Shown in pieces: positions 52,528-62,666 of a stretch of 64,000 nt of DNA. The translations under genes were made by a program, and so were the position numbers. The stretch is from Robiginitomaculum sp. (GTDB lineage Bacteria; Pseudomonadota; Alphaproteobacteria; Caulobacterales; Maricaulaceae), in NCBI GenBank assembly GCA_016763315.1, contig JAESTZ010000096.1, forward strand, positions 36,561 through 100,560. The letters are read 5' to 3'. The notes below the pieces were generated by a model that was given only the letters and a program-made list of their open reading frames with translations, was not told the origin of the DNA and did no database searches. How positions within the stretch are numbered: position 1 is the first letter of the stretch; each line of letters starts with the position of its first letter.

Positions 52528-52690
52528 TTTTTCTTTTCCTTATCCTGATGTGCTGCAAAGCAGCCTTAAAGGACGTGATTACGAACGTGGCTTTCATTTC
52601 GACCTCTGTCAGCCAACGCCTAAACAACCGATATCTCTAAAGCACAAAAGCGCGCTAGTGAATGGTTTGCCAATCGCAAAGTGGAATAAT
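52528..52690 (+). pseudogene. decayed GIY-YIG nuclease gene remnant
   Basis: The frame of 52502 gives VLQSSLKGRDYERGFHFDL (52550-52606), matching the N-terminal GIY-YIG pattern VLQS-x-K-G-x-x-Y-x-x-G-x-(T/H)-x-DL. One base later the next family blocks, QRLNN (52614) and STKAR (52641-52655), appear in the +1 frame. A TAA lies between them and TAG-TGA follow. Intact YhbQ-like GIY-YIG proteins have these blocks in this order. The remnant lies downstream of tRNA-Lys, a place where such genes are often found. Frameshift and stops make it non-functional. Confidence 0.55.
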
Positions 52691-52766
52691 CGCAAGTAAC
52701 CAAAAACAGTGTTATCAATATTTGCAACAGATTGATTTGATTCTGTAATTGATTGGTTTTGGCAAA

Positions 52767-53672
52767 ATGACTTCACAACAAACCGCATTACACAGCCAAA
52801 TCAGTAAATTGATGCAAAGTTTTTCTGTGGAAATTTTGCCAAAGGACATATACGGCGATAAAATCATTAATTCCAACCTGCCAAAGGGCGCAAAAGTTTA
52901 TATTGCTCATTTACCGGATACTGATTTTTCCGAAGTAGTCGATGCGGCAATAAGGGTGCAAAAACATGGCAGGCAGGCAGTGCCGCATTTGGCGGTGCGT
53001 AAGATTGCTAGTTTGAACAGCTTGCACTCGGATTTGGCTAGGTTACAAACCGCCGGCATTGATCAGACATTGGTCATTGCCGGTGATGCAGCCGTTACCG
53101 ATCCGGTATTTGAAAATACGATGCAATTTCTGCGAACCGGATTGTTGGAAGAACATGGATTTACCCGTGTAGGGTTGGCTGGTCACCCCGAAGGCTTGGC
53201 GTTTTTATCTGCCGATCAATCCATGCAGGTATTGCTGGAAAAGTCAGCTTATGCAGCGAAATCACCAATAGACTTTCATATAAACACGCAATTTACTTTG
53301 AACACGCAAATTTTGACCGATTGGGAAAAACAAATACGCGGAGCAGGTGTCGACCTTGAAGTGCATATAGGACTTGCCGGAGCGATCAGCAGTGCAAAAT
53401 TATTGCAATATGCTTTGCGTTGCGGGGTTGGTGCTTCGGTGAAGCTGGCGGCAAAAAACCCGATAAAAATGTTGCAATTAGTATCAAAAACTAGACCAGA
53501 GAAAATCATAATTGAAATTGCTAAATATCAGCTTGAGAACCAAAATAACCAATTCAGGAAAATTCATCTGTTTCCGTTTGGCAGTTTTGCCAAGACTGTG
53601 AATTGGGCAATGCGTATATCCAAAGGCGAGTTTTTGCTAAACGAAGAGCAAAGCGATTTTCATCTGTTGTGA
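52767..53672 (+). CDS. methylenetetrahydrofolate reductase-like protein
   Basis: A 301-residue TIM-barrel protein resembling MTHFR, which reduces methylene-THF with FADH2. The C-terminal half shows HIGLAGAISSAKLLQYALRCG and the central part DQTLVIAGDAAVTDPVFEN and RVGLAGHPEGLAF, equivalent to the MTHFR AGDxP and GYPE blocks. It looks diverged from MetF of methionine synthesis, and similar divergent forms occur in C1 and methylamine pathways. It is followed by a SAM methyltransferase 54 bp away; co-function is inference. I use ATG 52767 over a start at 52749. Confidence 0.75.
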   Translation: MTSQQTALHSQISKLMQSFSVEILPKDIYGDKIINSNLPKGAKVYIAHLPDTDFSEVVDAAIRVQKHGRQAVPHLAVRKIASLNSLHSDLARLQTAGIDQTLVIAGDAAVTDPVFENTMQFLRTGLLEEHGFTRVGLAGHPEGLAFLSADQSMQVLLEKSAYAAKSPIDFHINTQFTLNTQILTDWEKQIRGAGVDLEVHIGLAGAISSAKLLQYALRCGVGASVKLAAKNPIKMLQLVSKTRPEKIIIEIAKYQLENQNNQFRKIHLFPFGSFAKTVNWAMRISKGEFLLNEEQSDFHLL

Positions 53673-53726
53673 GCATTGACCTATGCTCTTTAAGCGGTTC
53701 TAGTCAGCTAAAACAAGGTGTGTTTT

Positions 53727-54869
53727 ATGAACCAGAACAATCCGGCACAAAAAACCGGCCGGCCAGCCAGATTCTATGATAACCGGCAAAAATATCTGGC
53801 GTTTGTAAATACTTGTAATGAAAAGTGGAAAGTTGCCAATCGTGCGGCAACAGAACTGGCGTTATGTAAGCCTGTTCCGCCGGCCTTTCGTCTTTTTGAT
53901 GCTGGCATGGGTGATGGAACCGTATTGGCGCATTTAATGCGGGCAATGCACCGTAGGTTTCCAACCATTCCGTTTTTTATCGCCGGTAAGGAAATTAGTC
54001 TTGAAGACGTAAGACTGTCGTTGGAAAAACTGCCCGACAGATTTGTCGAACACCCGGCCAGTGTTATGGTGCTAACCAATTTGAATTATGCTGATGCGCC
54101 TTGGTTAATGCCTAGCGATCCGGCGCGAGCCGCCGAAATCAATTGGCAAGAAGTTTCACTGGTTGGCACTTCTAGTTTTGAATTTGGTGAGCAATTACGG
54201 GATTTGGACGATTTAGTTGTTGATGGCTGGCAGGTGAAAACCAGTGCCAAAACTGGTAATCCAAAGTTTGTGAAACCAACGGTTTTGGTATTATACCGCG
54301 CCGACCATCAGTTCGCACTTAGTGATATTTTGCCGCAAAAGGGTGCAACATTTGCTGAATATGATTTAGTTCTGGCGGCGCAGCCATGGCGTGCCAGTAC
54401 TTCGGCCAAATTCAAGGTCGAAAAAATTCTTGAACCGCTAACCAGATCCTTGCGCCAAGGAGGGCGGTTGCTGGCGGTTCAATCTTATGGAGGTGATCCC
54501 GGATTGGAACTGGTGCAGCAGATATGGCCAGATGAAGCGCCTTTTGCGATTGGCCGACACGAATTGGTAAGCGCACTAAAGGCGCAAATGGGCAGTGATG
54601 CCATGCATTATTCACTGGACGCATTAGATGATGACAAGTCTTTGTTCGAGTATCGAATGCACACATTGCCCCATGAATTAGCTGCCGCGATTGGTACTTC
54701 GACGCTTTATGCCGCTTGGAATGCCGCCGTTTATGTAGCGCAAATTGAAGAAGAACGGGCGGATCAGGTGCTGGCTTCCGGTGATTATATTGAAGCCACA
54801 GCAAAAATTCTTAAAAAACATGGTAGCTTGTGGTTTATGGATGAAAGCTTTGTTATTTCAAAGCTATAA
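53727..54869 (+). CDS. SAM-dependent methyltransferase-like protein
   Basis: A 380-residue protein with a Rossmann-type start: FRLFDAGMGDGTVLAHLM fits SAM motif I, and RQGGRLLAVQSYGGDP resembles the later strand of a class I methyltransferase. It ends with EIEERADQV-type helices and SLWFMDESFVISKL. The preceding MTHFR-like gene suggests a one-carbon role, but the methyl acceptor is unknown. ATG 53727 has AAGGTG upstream. Confidence 0.7.
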   Translation: MNQNNPAQKTGRPARFYDNRQKYLAFVNTCNEKWKVANRAATELALCKPVPPAFRLFDAGMGDGTVLAHLMRAMHRRFPTIPFFIAGKEISLEDVRLSLEKLPDRFVEHPASVMVLTNLNYADAPWLMPSDPARAAEINWQEVSLVGTSSFEFGEQLRDLDDLVVDGWQVKTSAKTGNPKFVKPTVLVLYRADHQFALSDILPQKGATFAEYDLVLAAQPWRASTSAKFKVEKILEPLTRSLRQGGRLLAVQSYGGDPGLELVQQIWPDEAPFAIGRHELVSALKAQMGSDAMHYSLDALDDDKSLFEYRMHTLPHELAAAIGTSTLYAAWNAAVYVAQIEEERADQVLASGDYIEATAKILKKHGSLWFMDESFVISKL

Positions 54870-54895
54870 TTGGCATTTCTAATGTGGTGTGTTTT

Positions 54896-55978
54896 TTACT
54901 TTCTACCGTCAAGTACGATGTGGGCACCAAATTGTTTACGTAGTGCCATTGCCGGCCTTTCCACTACTCGGAAAGATATGATGGCCAGTAAGAGACTGCT
55001 TAAAATTGCTAATAAGACGACCAATGGTGTATTTTCTAACATTCTTTGCCAGAAATCCAACATCACAAAATGCCAAAGATATAGAGGATATGACAATCTA
55101 CCCAACCAAACTAGCGGCCTCCATTCAAGAAAATGAACAACAAAAATCAAACTTCGATTGTAATACAGATTTAAGAATAGAATAAAAAGTGCACCGCCTT
55201 GGATAGAATAGCGAACTGTATCCCTAAAGACTGGATCTCGAATTAAAAATGTCGAAAGTAGCAATAAAATAGCACCAATTATTGGGATCCAACCGACTAG
55301 CCATTTGTTATTAACAACCGTCCCATAACCATGTAGTAATAAGGTTAAAGTGCATCCCCACACGATGCTATCTATTCTGGCGTCTGTCATGGTGTTAGTG
55401 TATATTTCTGCTTGAAAATCTGTTGCAAAAACAATCCAAAATCGCCAAGCAAGTACGAGCGGTAATAAAAGTAATAGTGCACCTAATATGCGTTTCCAAT
55501 GCAAGTTAAATAATATGATCAAAGCCGGAAAAATAAGGTAGAAATGTTCTTCAACAGCTAAGGACCAAAGAGGGTTCCAAGACATGTAAGTGTCACCTAT
55601 TCCTTCAGACTGGAACACAAGTAATATATTCATATAATAGAAAATAGCGGCAAAAAATTCAAAAGATGTTGGGCTTCCTAAATCGAATAACCAGAATAAA
55701 GCACTTGATCCTAAAACCATAAAAAGCAAGGCTGGGTATAGGCGAGCGAGCCTACGTAGATAAAAGTTCAATAGGTGGAGTTTGTTATTGTATTCTGATT
55801 CTGCAATTAAAAGGCGAGTAATAAGGAACCCTGAGATGAAGAAAAAGATGGTTACACCAAAACCGCCTGGAATGATATATTCTAATCCATAATGTGCCGC
55901 AATAACAATGAGTACAGAAAACGCTCTTAAACCATCTAAGGCGGGGATGTATCCAAATTTTGCATCTGATGATAACAT
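54896..55978 (-). CDS. acyltransferase 3 family membrane protein (OatA-like)
   Basis: Integral membrane O-acyltransferase with about 10 helices, 360 residues from ATG 55978. Signature blocks are YIPALDGLRAFSVLIVIAAH (catalytic His), FGVTIFFFISGFLITRLL, NFYLRRLARLYPALL and a late WRPLVWLGRLSYPLYLWHFV. Members acetylate LPS O-antigens, peptidoglycan or other polysaccharides. The start could instead be GTG 56044, adding 22 residues. The gene looks more A/T-rich than its neighbours, which suggests later acquisition. It stands between a methyltransferase and an unrelated AMP-binding-like gene. Confidence 0.85.
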   Translation of the reverse strand: MLSSDAKFGYIPALDGLRAFSVLIVIAAHYGLEYIIPGGFGVTIFFFISGFLITRLLIAESEYNNKLHLLNFYLRRLARLYPALLFMVLGSSALFWLFDLGSPTSFEFFAAIFYYMNILLVFQSEGIGDTYMSWNPLWSLAVEEHFYLIFPALIILFNLHWKRILGALLLLLPLVLAWRFWIVFATDFQAEIYTNTMTDARIDSIVWGCTLTLLLHGYGTVVNNKWLVGWIPIIGAILLLLSTFLIRDPVFRDTVRYSIQGGALFILFLNLYYNRSLIFVVHFLEWRPLVWLGRLSYPLYLWHFVMLDFWQRMLENTPLVVLLAILSSLLLAIISFRVVERPAMALRKQFGAHIVLDGRK

Positions 55979-56167
55979 TGGTGGTATTTTATTTGTCAAA
56001 CTATTACAATTTGTAAAAATCAAAGAATTTAGAATTCTGTCCACTTTTTAACTAATGTAAGCATATATAGTATTTTATAAATAAACTTTTTACTAAAACA
56101 CAATCATTTCAAATGATGGTTATGTTGCAAATTTTGACAAAATGAAGACCCGAAGAAAATAATCACT

Positions 56168-57418
56168 ATGTTGTTATCAAATTCTGAGAGTATATCGAAC
56201 AATAAGCGTTTATCTTTATTGCTGGATAAAGTGGCTGGTTTGGATGTTAACGATCCTGATTGGCCGGTAACGCTTGAGCAGTGGATCAAACAACATCCAG
56301 CCAAATGGTGGAGCGGGGTATGGCTTGCCAGTGAAATAAAAGGCGATACCGGGCAAATTTTCTCTCCTGAGCAACCAAGCGATTTCACTTTGAAGGAGAG
56401 TTTTGCCGATGCAAAACTCAATATAGCCGAGAACTTACTTGCCAGCGGAGCCGGTACCGATCGAATGTTAACTTGCTGGGCAGAAGATGGGCCAATAGAG
56501 CTTATTGGCCGGGTCAAGTTAAAGGAAATTGCCGGCAGGTTTGCTTCTGCTTTTGCTGATTTAGGGCTGCAAGCTGGCGATAAGGTGGTAATTGATCTAC
56601 CGAATGTTCCGGATAAATTAGGGGCTTTTTTAGGCGCAAGCTGGCTCGGGCTTACCAGTGTATTGCATTTTCCCTGGGATAATCTGGATATGCAAGTGGC
56701 AGATAGCTGGGAAGATATGAGACCCAAACTTATTTTGTCGTGTGATGGTTATCGGCGAAATGGCAAATGGATTGATTGCGCCCGTAAAATTACTCGCTTG
56801 GCCGAGAAATTTCACAATTCTGCAATGATTGTTCCGGTTCCATGTGCTAGGTCACGTGATGATGTGCAGAATATTGCTGGTGTGCTGGGGTGGGAGAAAT
56901 TCCAGAGAATTGGTATGGGCGGCGGCCGAACCTATCAACATATCAATTTTAATCAGGAGCTGGTTTGTTTCTACGAGGAAAAAAACCAAACTTGGGAAAG
57001 TATTTCAACCGGTGAATGGTTGTTGCACAATTTATCTTTTTGGCGATTACAAACGGATATAGGACTGAATTGTCATAGTCTCTATATCGGCCCACAATCG
57101 CATGAAAACTGGCTTAAAGGCGTTTGTGCATTGGCAACTGGTACTGATATTGTATTATATGATGGTGCTGCTGATGCTATGAATGAACAATTATACTGGC
57201 GGATAATCGAGCGCGAAAAAGTAAGAATAGTTCGTATTGATGAGAGCTGGTTGATGAAATTGTTTGAAAGCAAGGCAAATCCACATCAAAACCACCAACT
57301 GGAAAGTGTGCAAGTCGTGATAGTGGATGGCAAAACCACTGATGATCATATAAGGTTTTTACGCGAAAAATGTTTCGTAAATGTCGAGCAAATTATTCTT
57401 GCAGATGATTGTACCTGA
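56168..57418 (+). CDS. truncated acetoacetyl-CoA synthetase-like protein, motif-deficient
   Basis: A 416-residue protein whose first half aligns in order with acetoacetyl-CoA synthetase: WWSGVWLASEIKGD, DAKLNIAENLL, ASAFADLGLQAGDKVVIDLPNVP, and LILSCDGYRRNGKWID. In true synthetases an ATP-binding Ser-Ser-Gly-Thr-Thr-Gly motif follows; here that place reads CFYEEKNQTWESISTGEWLL, with no such motif. The family C-terminal lid is absent, since the usual length is about 650 residues. The stop is genuine in this sequence and the frame is otherwise intact. It cannot be an ordinary acyl-CoA ligase; it may bind a substrate, or be decaying. Confidence 0.6.
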   Translation: MLLSNSESISNNKRLSLLLDKVAGLDVNDPDWPVTLEQWIKQHPAKWWSGVWLASEIKGDTGQIFSPEQPSDFTLKESFADAKLNIAENLLASGAGTDRMLTCWAEDGPIELIGRVKLKEIAGRFASAFADLGLQAGDKVVIDLPNVPDKLGAFLGASWLGLTSVLHFPWDNLDMQVADSWEDMRPKLILSCDGYRRNGKWIDCARKITRLAEKFHNSAMIVPVPCARSRDDVQNIAGVLGWEKFQRIGMGGGRTYQHINFNQELVCFYEEKNQTWESISTGEWLLHNLSFWRLQTDIGLNCHSLYIGPQSHENWLKGVCALATGTDIVLYDGAADAMNEQLYWRIIEREKVRIVRIDESWLMKLFESKANPHQNHQLESVQVVIVDGKTTDDHIRFLREKCFVNVEQIILADDCT

Positions 57419-57452
57419 CAGTTCGCTATATTTACGGTAAGTAATATCAATC

Positions 57453-59398
<1,946 letters not shown>

Positions 59399-59401
59399 GG
59401 G

Positions 59402-60124
59402 GTGGCTCGTAGAGAAAAGAAACTCAACCTAACTACCAAGGAAAAACACCAACTCGCAAAAACAATATCCAAACGTTTAATCGGAGAATATTCCGTCATA
59501 TCTCGCTCTTGGGCAATGTATAAAGCCGGTAACGGTTGGAAAGAAGAAGACAGGAAAAAATTACGAAACAAGCTGAAAGATACCATTGAAAGTCATGGTT
59601 ACGTGACTGCGCTTGATGCTTTTGCTGGGAAAACAGCACTTGGTGTATACACAATGATAGACAAAGGCGTGGATGCTTATTCGCTAAACAAGCTTAAGTC
59701 TTGCCTGAATTGCTGTGAAGTTCGCAAAATGTTTGCCAAAGATGCCGAAAGCTGGCCGCCAATTCCCGACATAGAGGATGAAACCTATCGGCAGGAAAGA
59801 AAGGATAGAAGTAATGAGTTGGTTTTACAGAAAATCGAAAATTTAATCAGTGGAATTTCTAAGTTCTTAAAAAATGATATTGCTAAGCAATTAAAAAAAA
59901 CACGAAACGGAGTTTTGGCACATAATCTTGATATTAGCCCTGATCAGATCGAGTACGTCCAAATAGATGATGCTTTTAAAAAAATCGGTGAATTAGTTGC
60001 TGCAGCGGAACTTGTAACTGAAGGCACCTTTTGGAATATTGATAACGAGTTTAAGAAACATTTGGAGGGTGCCAATGTATTTTGGGATACATTTGAACGG
60101 GGTTTAGATAAAACTTCCAAATAA
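59402..60124 (+). CDS. HEPN-domain protein, possible AbiU2-like toxin/defence factor
   Basis: A 240-residue Lys-rich soluble protein. Its C-terminal half has the HEPN signature R168-x5-H174 in KKTRNGVLAHNLD, in a helical context like HEPN_AbiU2 proteins linked to phage abortive infection. Many HEPN proteins are metal-independent RNases, with the Arg and His as catalytic residues. The N-terminal 120 residues match nothing I recognise. The GTG at 59402 has an AAGGAG just upstream that overlaps the end of thiC, so it may be read from the thiC transcript. No antitoxin partner is seen. Repeats lie directly 3'. Confidence 0.5.
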   Translation: MARREKKLNLTTKEKHQLAKTISKRLIGEYSVISRSWAMYKAGNGWKEEDRKKLRNKLKDTIESHGYVTALDAFAGKTALGVYTMIDKGVDAYSLNKLKSCLNCCEVRKMFAKDAESWPPIPDIEDETYRQERKDRSNELVLQKIENLISGISKFLKNDIAKQLKKTRNGVLAHNLDISPDQIEYVQIDDAFKKIGELVAAAELVTEGTFWNIDNEFKKHLEGANVFWDTFERGLDKTSK

Positions 60125-60129
60125 GTCCT

Positions 60130-60245
60130 CCTCACCCCAGCCCTCTCCCACAAGGAGAGGGAGTCATATTCGTGGTGTTGGCATAATTATAACTAATATT
60201 TGCACTGCGCCTCCTCTCCCAATGGGAGAAGATAAAGGTGAGGGG
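60130..60245. repeat. palindromic repeat family A, copy 1
   Basis: About 116 bp beginning CCTCACCCCAGCCCTCTCCC and ending GGTGAGGGG. It contains an internal GGAGAGGGAGTCAT and CCTCTCCCAATGGGAGAAG. The ends are inverted repeats. It matches copy 2 in order and orientation, including GAGTCAT(A/G)TTCGTG(G/A)TGTT and AATTAT in the middle. This resembles the common CCTCACCCC-type intergenic palindromes of Proteobacteria. Confidence 0.75.
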
Positions 60246-60299
60246 TAACATCTTGCAATATAACAACCAGTCACCGCCAGACGGGAGAGGGAGTCCACC

Positions 60300-60400
60300 G
60301 CCGGACGGGGTTTGAACCCCGTTCGAAACGTTTTCAATTTTTGCTGCACAAGTAAATTGGTAACTTGAAACCAACAGACGGGGTTCAAACCACGTCCGGC
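60300..60400. repeat. palindromic repeat family B
   Basis: The 23 bp arms 60300-60322 (GCCGGACGGGGTTTGAACCC and three more bases) and 60378-60400 are inverted repeats with one mismatch. They enclose about 55 bp of unrelated sequence. The whole is a 101 bp MITE-like unit. Confidence 0.7.
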
Positions 60401-60436
60401 AATTTAGGAATTCACATTACCGTATTGCACCAATTG

Positions 60437-60566
60437 CCGTCATTGCGGACTTGATCCGCAATCCAGCCTTGCAGGTATTGCCGGTAGAAACAGTGGGAAA
60501 ATTATCAACCACTCTTGATGCGTTTACTATTGGTGGCTGGACTCCGGGTCTAGCCCGGAGTGACGG
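60437..60566. repeat. palindromic repeat family C (CCGTCATTGCGG type)
   Basis: A 130 bp element bounded by CCGTCATT and AGTGACGG, with sub-hairpins TTGCGGACTTGATCCGCAA and CTCCGGGTCTAGCCCGGAG. This pattern is typical of a widespread alphaproteobacterial intergenic repeat. Confidence 0.7.
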
Positions 60567-60602
60567 TTTGTTGATGTTTGACTAGTTTATCTAAATTGCT
60601 TT

Positions 60603-60717
60603 CCTCAACCCAACCCTCTCCCGAGCCGGGCGAGGGAGTCATGTTCGTGATGTTATAGAATTATGTCAAACCCCAGAATGCGCCCATTCTCCCGTGGGAG
60701 ACGGTCGGGATGAGGGG
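60603..60717. repeat. palindromic repeat family A, copy 2
   Basis: About 115 bp beginning CCTCAACCCAACCCTCTCCC and ending GATGAGGGG. It aligns with copy 1 over its length in the same orientation, with scattered differences, so the two copies are not recent duplicates. Confidence 0.75.
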
Positions 60718-60765
60718 TGATCCGCTCTATTATTTACCGACGCAAATTGATTTCGTCTAAAATGA

Positions 60766-61926
60766 TCAACCGGTTTTTTGGATTTTACCAAGAAACTCGC
60801 ACATGCTTTCTTGCATCATTCGTAAGGCTTCGCCTTGTTCCACCAGTTCTTTTGATGACGAGATGATTTGCTTGGTTGCATCTTGCGTATCTTGGGTGCT
60901 GCCTTGCACCAAAGTAATGCCGGAGCTTATATCCGTGGTGCCAAGGGCTGCTTCTTGAACATTGCGGGCAATTTCCTGGGTGGCGGAGCTTTGCTGGTCA
61001 ATGGCTGCGGCGATTGATCCGGAAATTGCGCTTACCTGTGAAATTGTCTCCGAAATGTTTTCATTAGCCTGAACCGCTTTGTTGGTTGCCTGTTGTATGT
61101 CATCAATCTGTTTCGCTATTTCCTCGGTGGCTTTTTCAGTTTGCGCCGCCAGCATTTTTACCTCGGATGCAACTACCGCAAAACCTTTGCCGGCTTCACC
61201 GGCTCTGGCTGATTCAATAGTAGCATTTAGAGCTAGTAAATTGGTTTGCCCGGAGATGTCCGTGATTAATTGAATCACTTCGGAAATTTTGTTCGAGGAT
61301 TCTGATAGCAATCCAATTTGCTGTCCCATTTCTTGTGCTTTGGTTACGGCATCGCTGGAAATGCTTGCAGATTCAGCTACTTGCCGGCTTATTTCGCCAA
61401 TGGAACTGGTTAACTCTTCGGTGGCTCCGGCAACGCCTTCCATGTTGACCGATGCTTCTTCTGCACCAGCGGCAACAGTAGTTGATTGATCACTGGCCGA
61501 AGAAGATGCCTGTTCCAACATTCCTGACGCGCTATTTAGTACTGCAACTGATGAAGATATTGATTCAACCACATCTCGCATCTGTCCTTCACATGAGTTT
61601 CCCATTTTCATAAAATCTTCGTTGGTTTTTTCGACTGAATATATCGCATTATTGATGGTTTGGGCAGCACGCAAATAATCTCCAACCATACCTTTTTCCA
61701 AAATATGTCGATAATGCTTATTTTGGCTGAGGTGTAAAAGTGCCGATTGTGACTCGCGGATATAGGCATCAGTGCGATCAATCATCCGGTTTATAGCGTG
61801 CATAAGCTCGCCAGTTTCACCAGTTTCGGTAATATTTAGTATTCTTTGTTCAAAATCCCCATTTGCAACAGCCTTGCAAACCTCAAGTGCTCTGGAAATT
61901 GATTTTTTGTCCCGTGTGTTAAACAT
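60766..61926 (-). CDS. cytosolic methyl-accepting chemotaxis-like receptor
   Basis: A 386-residue protein with no membrane helix. A HAMP-like segment (residues 10-55, with [16 protein letters not shown]) and a short helical region precede the MCP signalling domain, whose conserved hairpin tip reads [20 protein letters not shown] followed by [15 protein letters not shown]. Glu/Gln-rich helices beyond could be methylation sites. It probably contacts CheA/CheW; no che or flagellar genes are in the window. The PAS gene 49 bp upstream may supply its sensor. Confidence 0.88.
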   Translation of the reverse strand: MFNTRDKKSISRALEVCKAVANGDFEQRILNITETGETGELMHAINRMIDRTDAYIRESQSALLHLSQNKHYRHILEKGMVGDYLRAAQTINNAIYSVEKTNEDFMKMGNSCEGQMRDVVESISSSVAVLNSASGMLEQASSSASDQSTTVAAGAEEASVNMEGVAGATEELTSSIGEISRQVAESASISSDAVTKAQEMGQQIGLLSESSNKISEVIQLITDISGQTNLLALNATIESARAGEAGKGFAVVASEVKMLAAQTEKATEEIAKQIDDIQQATNKAVQANENISETISQVSAISGSIAAAIDQQSSATQEIARNVQEAALGTTDISSGITLVQGSTQDTQDATKQIISSSKELVEQGEALRMMQESMCEFLGKIQKTG

Positions 61927-61975
61927 TTGCAGTATCCCGTATTCAAGTGCTGAAGTTTTGGTTTCCCGTGTGCAG

Positions 61976-62524
61976 TTAAGCAGCCTTTTCCTTATTATTC
62001 TGTGGTGTTAGTATCCATTCATTGTAGCCAAGACCTAGCTTGGCCAAATGATCGTTCAGCATTTTTGTTGATCGAATAAGTCCGTCTTTTCTATTGCTGC
62101 AACTATCTTCTGCTACTTTAAGTTCTTGATATAGTGGGGTGAATACGGTTCTGACGATTTCCGGATCAGCAACTCTGCGATTAGAGTGATAGCTGATTAT
62201 TTTGCCAGATTCGTCAAAGCTCGGGGTTACATGGGCGCAAACCCAATAGTGATCGCCGTTTTTGCAACGGTTAACCACATAGGCAAAAATTTCTTCGCCA
62301 CTTTGAATGCTTTGCCATAAAAGGTGGAACACACACCGTGGCATATCCGGATGCCGGATCATGCTATGTGGTTGTCCAAGGCACTCGCTTTCCGTGTATC
62401 CTGATATACTCAGGAATATATCATTACAATAAACGATTTTGCCTTTTAAGTCGGTTTTGCTGACTATAATATCATCATAATCAAAAAACCGTTCAACACC
62501 TGTAAGGCGGGTTTCCCGTGTCAT
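61976..62524 (-). CDS. PAS domain protein, Aer-like
   Basis: A 182-residue single-PAS protein. The residues [18 protein letters not shown] and [16 protein letters not shown] match the Aer PAS domain, which in E. coli binds FAD and senses redox state. The C-terminal 60 residues are a helical tail. It lies just upstream of the cytosolic receptor on the same strand, so the pair may act as a split aerotaxis-type sensor. Co-factor binding is inferred from family only. Confidence 0.82.
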   Translation of the reverse strand: MTRETRLTGVERFFDYDDIIVSKTDLKGKIVYCNDIFLSISGYTESECLGQPHSMIRHPDMPRCVFHLLWQSIQSGEEIFAYVVNRCKNGDHYWVCAHVTPSFDESGKIISYHSNRRVADPEIVRTVFTPLYQELKVAEDSCSNRKDGLIRSTKMLNDHLAKLGLGYNEWILTPQNNKEKAA

Positions 62525-62666
62525 TTTATTTTTCCCGTGTAACCCGAAACATAAATTTGCAATCTAATTACACAACCATTAGGCGGTGTGTATCTTAGAG
62601 AATGGTTAATGTGCACAAATAAAGTGTACTTTAGGATATGCTAACTTTCAGGTTTAGTTAAGCGGC

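Larger units (their letters stand above)
60125..60765. other. 641 bp intergenic region of palindromic repeats
   Basis: There is no gene here. The region is packed with at least four repeat copies from three palindromic families (listed separately). An extra fragment of the first family (GACGGGAGAGGGAGT, 60280-60294) is embedded between them. Confidence 0.85.

Noticed and set aside
52502..52699. A 65-codon ORF taken as a real gene.
   Set aside because: Its middle matches GIY-YIG only to the DL motif, after which the family blocks continue in another frame, so it is treated as a pseudogene.
60130..60717. The repeats might be a CRISPR array.
   Set aside because: The repeats are long, palindromic, diverged and unevenly spaced, with no equal-length spacers or cas genes.
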